From: Apus apus
Lineage: Eukaryota > Chordata > Aves > Apodiformes > Apodidae
Length of the DNA stretch: 64,000 bases
Direction of reading: 5' to 3'
Assembly (NCBI RefSeq): GCF_020740795.1
Contig: NC_067283.1
Span: 44,319,659 to 44,383,658, forward strand
Part shown: positions 12,361-24,800 of the stretch, piece after piece
How positions within the stretch are numbered: position 1 is the first letter of the stretch
Layout of the letters: every line of letters begins with the position of its first letter
Notes under the pieces: model-generated
What the model was told of the DNA's origin: nothing
Database searches by the model: none
What the model saw: only the letters and a program-made list of their open reading frames with translations
Position numbers and translations under genes: made by a program

Positions 12361-15300
12361 GGTTTTGGGTCTTAAGCGCGTCGTTAACAAGGTAGTAGCA
12401 TCTCAGAGGTTATTCTAGGGGATCTCGGCTGCCTGAATATATGCCAGGGAGATATTAATTAGCCTCCTTTGTGGTTGAGTACAGCTGGCCTCGTTCTACC
12501 ATCACCTGCAAGCTCCTTTGCTACTGACACCACTAATAAAATCTCTCTTAGTGGTACTTTCTCTGGGAGCAGTAAAAAACTGAGCCAACTGAGCTGATGC
12601 TACTTGAGGCTTGGGTAGGTTTATAAAGATGTTACAGAAAAAAACGATTGAACCAGCCTTCAGGAGTTACTTTAAATGAAGGAAATACGCAGTAATGCCT
12701 CCTTTTTTTTTTTTTTTTTTAATTTTCAAAAAGTTTAAAGGAGCAGGCCAGTGAAGTTGTTGGCTGGAAACAGTTCAAAGATATTTGGAGTTTAATTGTG
12801 AAGACTCTGGAATTCGTACTGCAAGGAGTAGCGGGACAGCAAATGATGTAGTGCTGGGGTTCTTAAGAAGAAAAACAACAAGAAGACCTGATAGAATTGG
12901 GAAAGGGCCTTGACTGGTAAAGAAGGGTTTATCTTGGGGGCAGAAAATGTCAGAGTATGTTAGCTGTTGGTAGAGAAACCTGAAGCTTATGTCAAGGAAA
13001 TTAAAAACAGTGTCTTACTAGCTTAAGCAAAGGAAGGTAAGGGGAAGAAGTGGAGGTGCTGTGTGTTCTGCATGTGTAGCTGGAACTGTGAAACTCTAAA
13101 CAAGAACTTCAGTTTAGCTTGCAACAAAAAAGACAAAGGAGATTTAACTCTAGCCAAGGGACAAGGAAACATTTTTTGAAAAAGTGATCCAGAAAATGAA
13201 ATGGCATTAGTTTTGCATCAACAGTCTGCTAGGCTCTGGAGTGGGGCTTGAGCAAGGCGGGGAGCAAGAACATTAAGAGCATAAACTGTTTACCAGGGTG
13301 TTCCTGGAGCGGGTACGCTGGGATTTTTGAGAAAAATGGGGCTGGAGAGTTGCTTTATTTGAGTTACCTCCTGTTGTTCTGAACTTTAATGAAGCAATTG
13401 TTGTACTGCTGCTTGGGAAAATTTCTGCTCAGTGGCAGAAAATGGACAGTGGTAAAGAATACAAGGAAGGTTAGGTCAAGGGTTTGAGTGAGATGGGAGA
13501 GGCTGTGAGTTCAGTATGTCTCAAAGAATCAGTCATAAGGTTGAATCAGGCTCTGGAGTCTATTGGCTCTTTCAGGGTATTTCTTTCAAATGCAGTGGCT
13601 CAGCAATCCATCTCTTCTGTGCCATTAAAATATGCCTGGGGCACCACAATGGCATTCTTCGGCCCCTGCTTAGAACATTATTCAGCAGTAAATACCAAAG
13701 CATTTCCCAAAGTTCTTGTTACTATTATTAAATACACAGAAACTGAAGCATTGAGAGTAGCAGGTGAGAGGCAGGGTAGGAAATAAAACACAACAATTAG
13801 ATTCAGTGGGCTACTTGATCTCAACTGTGATACTGTGGTGTTAAAAATTGTGATATATTCTAAGTAAGTATGAAAATTTGAAGGTGAGCAGTGTTAAGTG
13901 ACTCTTCTCCAGAAAATAAGGAGTAGATAGCTCAGCAGTGCTTGTAAGTATAGTTATTTCTTAAGGTTACGTATTTCAAAGCTATTTTATGTGGAATTTA
14001 TGAAGGCATCCATAAAACAGCAACTTCCTAGGATAACGGAATAGTAAATGAAAAATATGTAAACTTCCTGTAACTGGCAATGTTTTATTTTATGGACTCA
14101 TCTTCCTGCACTCTCCTCCCCCACACCTCAACATGATCCTTCTTCAGACAATCCTGGAGTTACAGAGCAAGTAATTTTCTAGCTGAAATTCTTTGCTTAG
14201 CATTTGCATTTCAAAATTTTTGTCATTGTTCCTATCTGAAAGAGAATACAGAAACAGAATCTCAGGAGTGCTTTTGTTTAAAAAACACATAGGATTTGTA
14301 TTGTTGTTAAGATGACTTGTAGTAATTAAAATTTGGCAGTGTTTCATAATATGAAACATGTGACACTGCAACATCAGGCTCTTTGGGACAGTGTGACAGC
14401 AGCTCGTCAGATGGGTATTAAAACAGGATCTTGTGCAAGCCAGAAAAACAAACACTGTTGTTGTAAGATACAAATTCGTAATCTTCATTTAGCCTCTGTA
14501 TTTGTTAGGAAGCAAAGACAGTGACCTGGAACTAGCAGTTATACAGCTTTTAAAATTAAGCAATTTTTCTTTTCTCTTGCAAAACGAAAGTATTTTGATG
14601 TATTTGCATTGATGCTAAAATGTTATGTTGGACAAATCCAGTGTGGACACACTGCACTGCAGCAGGCAGTGCTGCTGGTAGTATTAGATGCACTGATGGT
14701 AGGGTCTTGCAACATCTTTATTTGTTCCAAAGGATCCTCAAGCACAAATTATGGAGGTAATATTATATAAAAGCAAGGTAGTGAAAGCAATATGGCTTTC
14801 AAATTTGCAGTGAAACACCTACCCTTTAGAATTTGGAATCAGGAATGTCTAGTAAATGAAGTTACTCATGCTCAGTTACTGAAAACTGTGGAAACGCTAG
14901 AGGTTTGCTTTTGCAGTCCCTGTCTTTGCAGAATTAGGACCTCAATTAGACAAAAATTCAGAATCAAAGCTAAATTGTTAGACAGGTGGGTCAAGAAAGA
15001 ATTATTACAGGGAATGAGAGATGAGCTTTTGGAAAAACTGGGGTTTATTGGAAGTCTTGCAAGCTTGTGGGTAGCCATGAAGCTCTAATTTGCAGTAGTA
15101 CTGAATCACACAGAAGTTGTGATGTCAGCACTGAAGAAGGTGGTGAAATCTGAGAGGCAAATGCATGAGCAGAGAAAACAGTTTTGTAGTTTTTGATGGG
15201 AGTGAACTCAAGTGATGCTTCAGAACACCATGAAACTTGTATCCTAAAACACAGGTATTTTTGGTGTCAGGTACTCTAAGGACAGGTGGTGAGGAAGAGT

Positions 15301-15629
15301 GCCATCTCTAGAGGAATTCTCAGGTGAAACATAAGTGTAGTTGTCCTTGCAAAAAGTACTTGGACTTTTAAATATATAAATATATAAGCACCTACATTTC
15401 TTTTCCCCTGTGTTATCAGTTCAGTTAATTAGTGTAAGGTTGATGTAGAAGGCTGACTCTGTCGCATCTACATTATCTGGAGTTCCTTTATCAAAGCTGC
15501 TGTACAGCTTAGCAACTAATGATTCCACTTAATTTGTGCTTTGCTGCAAGCTGAGCACTGCTGTAGAATTAAATGAAGATTTTAATACAAATAATACATT
15601 GACAAATCAACCTTTTTTTCTGTTTCAAG
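12361..15629 (+). other. NEK11: NEK11 5' region, probable first (5'UTR) intron
   Basis: AT-rich sequence between the CpG island and the first NEK11 coding exon, including an 18-base T run at 12703-12720. No gene was recognised. The open frames of about 100 codons near 13.5 kb and 14.8 kb have no familiar motif. If NEK11 starts in the CpG island, this is the intron between its non-coding and first coding exons. Confidence 0.5.
12703..12720. repeat. T18 homopolymer
   Basis: Run of 18 T between the CpG island and the NEK11 first coding exon. Confidence 0.9.
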
Positions 15630-15715
15630 TGTTTTCTGTGAACATCCATGGAAGAGTAAAAGGATTTGAAACCAGCATTCTAGAGAAACTTGTGTAGTTT
15701 CTGCTACACAGAGCA

Positions 15716-15885
15716 ATGCTGAAATTTCAAGAAGCTGCTAAGTATGTCACTATTGCCAGATTTAATTCTGCTTGCTCAGATGCTATGATTGCAAGAAGAT
15801 ACATTATTCAGAGGAAACTTGGCAATGGAAGCTTTGGAAGTGTATATCTGGTTTCTGATAGAAAAGCAAAACAAGGAGAAGAATT
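15716..15885 (+). CDS. NEK11: NEK11 coding exon 1 (start codon, glycine loop)
   Basis: It opens with ATG in GAGCAATGC and ends at donor GTAAGT in phase 2. It encodes [11 protein letters not shown], then [20 protein letters not shown] with the ATP-binding loop. A polypyrimidine tract and AG near 15629 suggest the exon begins about 15630, leaving some 86 bases of 5'UTR in this exon. Confidence 0.94.
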
Positions 15886-18800
15886 GTAAGTAAACCCTTC
15901 ACATACTTCAAATAAAAATGTTCGGAACATGTTTCTTGCACTGCAGATGTTTTCCTTCTGTCTCATCTCTCAGCTGGGTGTTAAATTGCTGCCTTAACTG
16001 TTTCACTTCTTGAGGACATAAGATAGGAGCAGACTTTATGCTGAGTAGGCATTCCAATGGGATCTAGGTTTGTTTAAATAGTTAATTAGATATATCTTTC
16101 TTATTGTGCTTTTATCTAAGTCCTTTTTGGTTTACTTGTGCAAGGCAGAGTGGAGGTAGGTAGCAAATCTCAGACCCACATCTCCGTAGTTATGTACACC
16201 TCTGAAACTTTGTAACAAATAATAAAAACAGTAAAAATACATGTAACTTACTGATTCCTCAGTGTCATACTTTGGACAAGTTGCTAATATAAGAGAAATG
16301 CTGTGGAAAAGGCCTTTGTGTTTACTCGTAACCAAGGTAAGTTTTATGATTGTCCTGACAAGAAGCAGGGCAAAGGTATATGTTTCATAAATTTGCACGT
16401 CTTTGTAACAAAATTGTTTGTTGAAGCCTTAAAGCTTTATAATTTAGCAATTCATAATTATGTTTATACATGTGTGTATAATATAGTTGTATAGTTTATT
16501 TTTGAGGCCTTTGTATTTTATAAATAAACTTGGTTCTTGAAGTTTTTACTTTGGAATGCTTACTAAAGTGCTTGGCAGTTGCCCTCCCTCCAATGCTTAT
16601 CCATCATAATGAACTTGATGTTTTTGTTTTTAGAAAAGTGGAAAAACAGAATCCTTAGCCTAATCAGGCCCAGCTACTGCAATATCTGGCTCTAAAATCC
16701 TCCATTGAGTTACACATGCCAATTAAAGCATGGAACATTTAAAGGGAGCATGAATATGACAGAATTTCTGAATGCATTTTAATGGACTTCCCTTTTAATT
16801 TCTGATAATTTCTTAATGATTTACAGTAGGTAAGCTTTTTGATAACACTTTCAGGAATTTATTCAGTATCATTGTAAAGACTCAGATTGTTGGAGAAGTC
16901 TCAAAAGAAACTGTACTGTATTGATGTCCTCTTTTTTTATAATTGAGTTGTCTATATGAAACCTGAGAAAGAAGAGTTACAGAAATTCTGGTAAGCACCT
17001 TTCCATTTGCTGTGTACCTAAATGGTAGCACTTTTTTAATTACCAGCAAATCTTGACTTTATTTATTTTTTTAACCTGTCTACATTTGAAAAGGTCTCAT
17101 CAGTTTGTTCGATAAACCCTTTAGGATTGTGAGGCCACAAATAACATTTTCAGCGTGTTCACATTTCTGTATGTGAGTTGGAAGTTGGGTGCCTGGATGA
17201 TGCTTTACTGTATAGAACTGTGTTTGTCTACACCAACTGAAATTTAAATGTGAATGTTTTTTGTTTTATCCAATAAAACTTGTGAGGCTTTTTGTTTAAA
17301 GTCTGAGACATCTAATCAATGTGCTTTTCAAACAGAAATAGATTTTTTTTTTTTAAATATGGGGGTCTATCACTCTATTGATGGAGACATTAATGAAAAA
17401 TTAATTAAAAAGTGATAAAAGAGCTTTTTCTGATTAATTTATGCAGCATTTATTAGGGATGAGGCTGAGGGTGTCCTCCGCCGTCTTCAGGATTAGACAA
17501 TGAATATTAAATGTCGTATTCTTACTTTGTTTTATCAGTCTCTTTTTGTGACAACAGTATTTAACAACCCAGAGTGCTAGTTGTAGTACTTGTAGTCCAT
17601 CGTTTCATCTCTAGGGGGTACTTGTGTATCACAGTTACACTTCATTCCTTCTGCACCTCAAATGTAGCTCGAAGAGCAGATTCCCCCAGCTTGCTATCAC
17701 TTATATGTTGATGACAAAAATACTGGCCCAGGTGAACATGAAACTGAGGTAGCTGAAACTGAGGTGGAGTGTAGGCACTTTCTTCTATTTAAAAATCCTG
17801 GTTTCTAAAGGTGTTGATATATACTAGAAGTCAGGCTCTCAACAGTACTTTCAAATCAGGAAATAATCTCTTATGAAACTGTCCTGGTTACTGTTTCTGT
17901 TATGTTTTCCATTGGAAAGTGTGTGTGTATATATATGTATACCTGCAAATTAAAAATTAGGTGGTTATGTTTCTTAATCTTTAAAAAAAAACAACAAACA
18001 AAACAGCTCTGAAAGGACTTTGGCAGAAAAATAAGGAGTTGAGATAATTTCTGAATGACCTTAGCTGAATTAGAAGTCTATTTTTATTGTTTCAGAGATG
18101 ACCCAGAACATGCTGAGACAGGTGTGATCTCAGTCAAAGATAGTTTCTTGAAGATTGCTGCAGTGTAAAGCTCTGTGAAAGAGCGTAGGAATAAATAATA
18201 AAAATACAAATTCCCGAGAATGGCATTTTGAATATTGGTGCAGAAGCTGTTCAGGGATGTCTCTTTCAATTTTCCATTACTGCAGTGTCTATGGAATGAG
18301 TTAATACAAAGACTAAAAATGATTATCATGTAATTTTATGTATGCTTAGCAAAGGTTTCACGTTATTTTAGAAATAGTGTTTGGGTATGCCTTGTACTTA
18401 AAGGAACTTAGCTGTGGTGAGTAAAGTATTATGCACACAGTTGCTTCAGCTGGGAGCGAGAGAGTGAGTTGATTATTTGGGGCATGCCTCAAGTTAACAT
18501 CTGTGTGTCACATAGAACTCTCCACACAGAGCTGCTCTGGCCAGCAGTACCTGCCTCTTGTAGAAGTACATGCCAGCTTCATGCTGATCTTTATCTCCGT
18601 GTGTGCATGGGATCCTGATTACTGACTTTGTGGGATCACACTAGATCAAAGACACCCAGTGAAATATAGCTGAGTTGCATACTGTATAACTAATAAGGTT
18701 ATGATGTAACTAGTTCATAGTCCTGTGAGATTTCTATAATTTTGCCTTCTTTTTATTAGGTAACTCTGAAAATCTTTTTCATTTTAATTTTACCTTCCAC

Positions 18801-21800
18801 TATATCTCAATTAGAAAATTATATATAGCTGAAAGGATCTGTCAGCTAGAGACAAAGGTAAACACCTGAATGTCTAAGCCAGGAAAATCCCTAGTCATAC
18901 AATACATTATGTTGATGAACTCCATTTTCCTTTAGAAAATAATAGTTGCAAGTCAGCATATATTCTTAAATATATTTTCATAGGTTCTGTTCACACTTGA
19001 TTTTACTGAATGATAGCTTCTCTACTTGTATTGATTGTGCTTTATGTTTTTCCAAGGTATATAATACACAGTGGAGAGGGAGGAAAATCAAACCACTGAT
19101 TAGTATTCTGGAGTAAGATGATACTGCCATGGAGTTATTTCAGACTGGCTGTTAGACTTAAGGTCACACTTATCTCCTTCTGAGATATCTGCTGTGGGCA
19201 GACTTGTTATAAATAACTTTTTGGAGTTTCATAGTAATTTCCTAAAAAGAAAATTGCAAGTTCTAGATTTTAGATTATGTCTAGGGAAGGTGTCTTTTTT
19301 CTTTCCATGTTTGTATGTAGAGAGTTATGCCATCTGTTGTACATCTTCTACAATATCTTTTGATCCTGTTGAATGATTCTCACCAAGCATGACAGAGGGT
19401 TAAATATCTCAAAGACAGAAGGTCCTGCAACTTATGTGAAAACAGCAGACTAGAGAACAAAATGAATGCTCTCATAAAGAGAGAGGCCAGAACTTGAAGA
19501 CTCTTCACTATGAAAGAAGTCTCTCGGGTACCAGACAATCCACACAGGAGAGAGATCATCAATTTCCTCTGGTTTTGGAAGAAACTATGGTCAGAATTTG
19601 TATAATCTTAGACCCTAAAATCAGTTAAACACAAGAGACATGTTTGTTTAAAAGCAAGCTTCTTAGTTCCAGTTTACATAGGATGGCTTGGTTTGTCTAT
19701 TGTTTGACATTTTCCCTGTTAGATATTTGCAAATATTCTGGTCTTGAGCCAGGTACTCTAAATTCACTAAAAATGAGATGGAATTGCTTAATGTTGACAT
19801 TCTTTTTACATTCTAGTGGTATCTACAGTGAGCTCTGGCCAATCTTTATTTCGAGCTGCAAACTGATTTAGCTAATACGGAACTGGAGTAAAAGTAGCAG
19901 AAATGTGCCAGTCTTTTTTTTATGGCAACAGTAATATCCCTGCAGTCACTTCTATCCCGGTCTCCCTGAGACTGTTATCAGTTAATTGTAACAGGTAATT
20001 ATGGTTAAAGACAAAGTGTTTTATAGCAGAAATTTATGTTCAGCAGTAATCTTGAAGGACAGTGCTACCGCTTATAGATATTGGGTGTCCTAATCAATTG
20101 TGCCAAGTGAAGCTCTGGGTTAAGCTTCACTAATTCATAACCAAACATAAGCAAGCAGCTGCAGTACCCAGTAGGCAATAGGGACTTCTAGTTCATAAAT
20201 ATTCACAAGGTACTTATACATCCCTGTGGTGGAAAGCACATGCTGAGAAGTGCCAGACTCCCTGGACTGCTCCTGTGTGTGGTAATTGTGGGGTGTCAGC
20301 TCAGCTTCTGTGTCTGACTTGCATTATACCATTAATCCAGACCCATGCTATGATTCCTTGGAAACTGTGCACTTAGCTGAATAATTTATCACATGACTTT
20401 CAATTATTTATGACTTCTTATAACAAATGAAATAAAATCTAAAGGTGAAAGAGTTTTGTAACTTAAGAATATCCAGGTGGCAAGTGACACATTGCTGTGT
20501 TGTCAGATTCCCATGTTTGCTGCCTGTTTGCTTCTCTGAAAGTATTCCAAGGGAATGGTCATTTGATACAGAGTGGATTAAAACAGTAACAAATTACTCC
20601 CTGCCAGGTGTCATGTGCATATTCATCCAGTTGTGCTGCTTTCCTTTTTCCTTCTTCCTCATTTAATAATAAAAACTAGAAATTAAAACTGGAGTCCATC
20701 AGGCCACTTTAGATTTATGAACAGGTATTTATGATCTCCTTGCAAACTGAACAAAAGTACATTTCCTATAGGAGCTTGCTGATTGCTGCTTATTTTTAAA
20801 TTAACCTTTTCTTAGTGAATGATCTTTTGCTTGGTTCATTCAGGTGTACATCTGCTTCTTCATGTAAGGCCCTGGCTACTGTGTATTAGCTAAGCTGCCA
20901 TCACTGCTAAGGTGTGCACTCATTCTTGGCCCCAAGTAAGAGATAAGAAGGATATTGACAGAGAGGTCTTACTGGTTTAGCTAGAGCAGTTTAAGAAATC
21001 AGCCTTCACCAGCTTTCCACTGAAGTGGCTGAGCATGACTTTCATATTCTGTGAACAATGCTGTGGTAATCAAGACTTAATTGTCAAACCTTGCTGAAAT
21101 TCTCTGCAGCACTGACGGATGCTCTTGTGCCTTAGTTTGAGAGTATACCTGCAAATGGAGGTTGCCAGAGAGTGAAATTTTAAAAGTATTCTTTCCATTT
21201 TGTCAGGCAGTTGCAGCCATGTCCACAGTTGTTTCAGAGCATTTCCTGTGTACAGGCCAGTACTGGTTCACAGACCAGTTTGATAACCCTGGTTTCATTC
21301 AAAGCAGTTCTCACTGGAAGCAATGTGGAAAGGTGCTGTAATCCCTAGCTCCTAGCATCTCTGTCAGTGCCCAGCTTTTCCTGCAGCCCAGCATTGCACT
21401 GTAGGGCTCCTCCTGGCTTTTGGCACACAAAGTTGAGGACCACCCTTGCAGTGGGAAGGTGTCAGTGTTGAAGTACAACACAGATACAGAAGGCAGGAAC
21501 TACCATTAGGGCGACGCTTTTACGCAGTTACCACAAAGCTTTGAAAACAGACACACATTTTCACAGAGGGATGCCCTGCTAAAATTGGTTAACAACAGGC
21601 TTGATCATTACAACACACAGGAATCTGAAAAATGGACCATCTTACACTGGAAAAAATTATTTGGAGTTCAGTGTAAGAAAGTTTGGAAAGTCTCTGTGCT
21701 GGATAAATCTCTTATGCGGCAGGGCATTATGCAAGCAATTCCTTTATTAAAATTACTCGTTTCCTCATTTTCAAAAAATGTAAGGCCTGGTATCTGTGGG

Positions 21801-24800
21801 CTCTTTGAAATCAAAGAGTGAGTACTCAGAACAGGACCTTCTGTTCAGCTGTTGTTACATAGGGACCTGTGAAAATCCTCTGCTGCCATGTCTGATACAA
21901 TTTTTACATCTGCTCAGTAATCTTTTTGAGCTTTGATAGTGTTGTTATTGGGGGGAGGGGTGTGTGTGTGTGTGTGTTGTTGGGTGTTTCTTAGTTTTTA
22001 TGTATTCGTAAGCCAGCTTTGGTAAGGAAATGGAGAGGTACAACGTGATTACTGTAGGTCAAACTGTGACCACCTGCCCCCAAGACAAAGTATGTTTTTG
22101 CAATATTTGAGTATGCCTGCCAGTTGTATCTTGTTGGCAAGGTGTTTTGTCTGAAGTCTGCATCAAAGATATCATAGTTCTTTCCATGCAGAAGAAGCCT
22201 TCTGGCTCTTTGTTGCATTCAGTACATGGCAATGAGAAAACTACTGAAGTGAGTGGATTTGCTGAACAGTCAGTGTATTTATTTTTTATTTATTTTTTTC
22301 TTCCTGCATGTGCTTATGTGACACATTAGTTAATGTAATTCCTGGTTCATTGTTTCTCTTACACGCATGGTGTGCCCTTCATGTGAACTAAAATAACTTT
22401 TTGATGTTGCTCAGTATTTGTTTCATTTTTGTTTTGCGTGTTTCACTGATTTCTAAGACCACAGTGTCATACTTGGGAAGGCTAGAAAGTATTAAAATAT
22501 TTTTATCTAATAATAGATGTTATACACTATTAATTTCTCAGCATTCCTTGATTCCCTTTTCTTTGGTAGACTATTTAGCAACAATGTTTTTTAAAGCTAT
22601 AAACTGCCCTTTATCTCTTTCTCCAGCCCCCCCCCCCCCCCCCCCCCCCTTTTTTTTTTTTTTTCTCCTGGACCATAGATCAGACAATGCATATCAGAAA
22701 TAAGCATTGAAGGAGATGCGTACTGGAAAGAGACGTAGCAAGAGTGAGTTTTCTCATTAAATCTGCAGCAATTGGTATTTAAATTACTTATGGGAATTTG
22801 TTCCACTGAAGGGACAATATTCTTGACATAAGTGTCTTTGCAACATTGAAAGGAACATAATTCTGCTTACAAAGATATTTGCATTCAGGAAAGAACCTAT
22901 TCAGTTTTATATGAGGAAATGATGTAGTTGAATTTCTGTGAAATGCATTCTTATAGCCATTATTAGTGTGTCTGGTTTCACTTTGGAACTCCTGTTCTTT
23001 AAAATTCTCTGTTTTCTGTAAACTGATTTATATAGATCAGGTGATATGAGGGTTTTTCTTCAAAATTTCTAATTTAATCTAATTTCAAAATTTAAACTAA
23101 TTCCTATACAAACAATTATTTTTGGCAGATGCTGTAGTGCAAGGCTGGAAGTTGAAGAAATGTAACATGGCAATTATGAGATATTTAATTATTTTGTAAT
23201 ACTTGAAAACAAAATGCCACATCCAACCTGTAGTTCTCCAACAGTATCTCCTTATTCTGAAAGGGAACATTAATTAGCAGAGAGTGGTTGATAGTGAAAA
23301 GTATTGAGTATATGTAACAAAATAAAAATGGAGAAATGCCTGTTTTAGATACTTTGATGCTTGATGGAATTAAGTCTTCAAAGATACAGAGAATAAATAA
23401 ATTATTAAGTCTTTGTCACTTTTTTCTCTCAAGTTCCGTTTAGGTTAGCGGTAGCAGGACATTTAATTACATTCTTAAACAAGACTAGTCTGTAGAAAAT
23501 GGATGAAGGAACAGTAGATGGCGATAATGCAACACGTAAAGTTTTCAAAAAAAAAAAAAAAAAAAAAAAGAGTACTTTCACAGCTATTTAGTTTATACCC
23601 CATAATTACTTTTAATAGTTTTCCTGAGTAGGCACAAATTTCTTCAGTTCAATCACAGTCTGTTACTATTTGATTTAGTGCTGAAACGTATGAATAGACT
23701 ATAAATATAATTACATTTTATTTTTTCATTTCAGTTGAGGAAAAAATTACAGGTTTCAAAAACGTGTCTTTAGAGGAAAATTCTTCCTTTATTAATCAAC
23801 GTCCACTTTATTTTGTAGTTTTAATCTGTGTAGATGATAATCCAAAATGTCCCAAAATCAATACATTTGAATATCTAAATAAATTACAGTAAGAGATACT
23901 TTTGTACACTAGTAATTGTGGCTTGTTCTGTTCTGTGGAGGATAACACAAGTATTCTGCTTAGCTTTATAATACTCTTTTTTTTTTTTTTTTTCCCCCAG
24001 TGTTGCCACATATGGTCGACCAAAAATAATTTGAAGCATGCCCTTTTATATATATGGGATTTTGCTCAGTGCAGAAGAGAACAATATAAACTGTATTCCT
24101 TGAAGCTAGTTTATTTCTACTGTATGATCTGATACTGGAAAATACATTCTTATTTCTCTGGGATACTAATTAGGAACTGTTAATTTTCAAATAACCATAA
24201 ACTGTTTACGTCGTGGGCTGAACTGTTCAGTGTTAGTGCATTTGCTAGAGTATTTGAAAATAAGGTGTGTCAAAAAATGTTTGTAGGTGCTATAATTATG
24301 GCTTGCTGATGGAAATAAAAAGTGAATTATCAATTTCAATTTTAAATTTATGAAATCTTATCACCATTCAAATATATTTAAGCACTGTAAAATTCTTTAA
24401 AGTGCTTATTCAGAAAATGAAATTACATTTAATACGTGTATGGATATTACAGTGCTCATATAGCAACTGAATTCTTAGTGTCTAACTCAGGGGTTAGTTC
24501 TCAATGCTGTTTGGGAACAGTATGAACAGGCTATATTTTAGCATACTGAAAGACAATAATTGATGACTTATGGCTTTACTAAGAAATTGATAGTGTCCTT
24601 GGGGATCACAAAGAAGCCCAGCACTTGATTTGAAGAGTTGTGCAGGAATACTTTGGCTTGAAATGGGTTTATGGCTTGAGTAATAAGTCAGTAACAGCCA
24701 TGCCAATGATGAAAGGAGCCTAACACTTGATTTAAGAAGTTGTGTAGTCATACTTAAGCTTGAAATGTTTCAGCTAATGAGTGAACATATATATGTAAGT

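Noticed and set aside
11110-12390. 426-codon minus-strand open frame over the CpG island
   Set aside because: It lies in a different frame from ASTE1, is extremely Arg/Gly/Pro/Ala-rich, and extends into the promoter. It is an effect of GC content.
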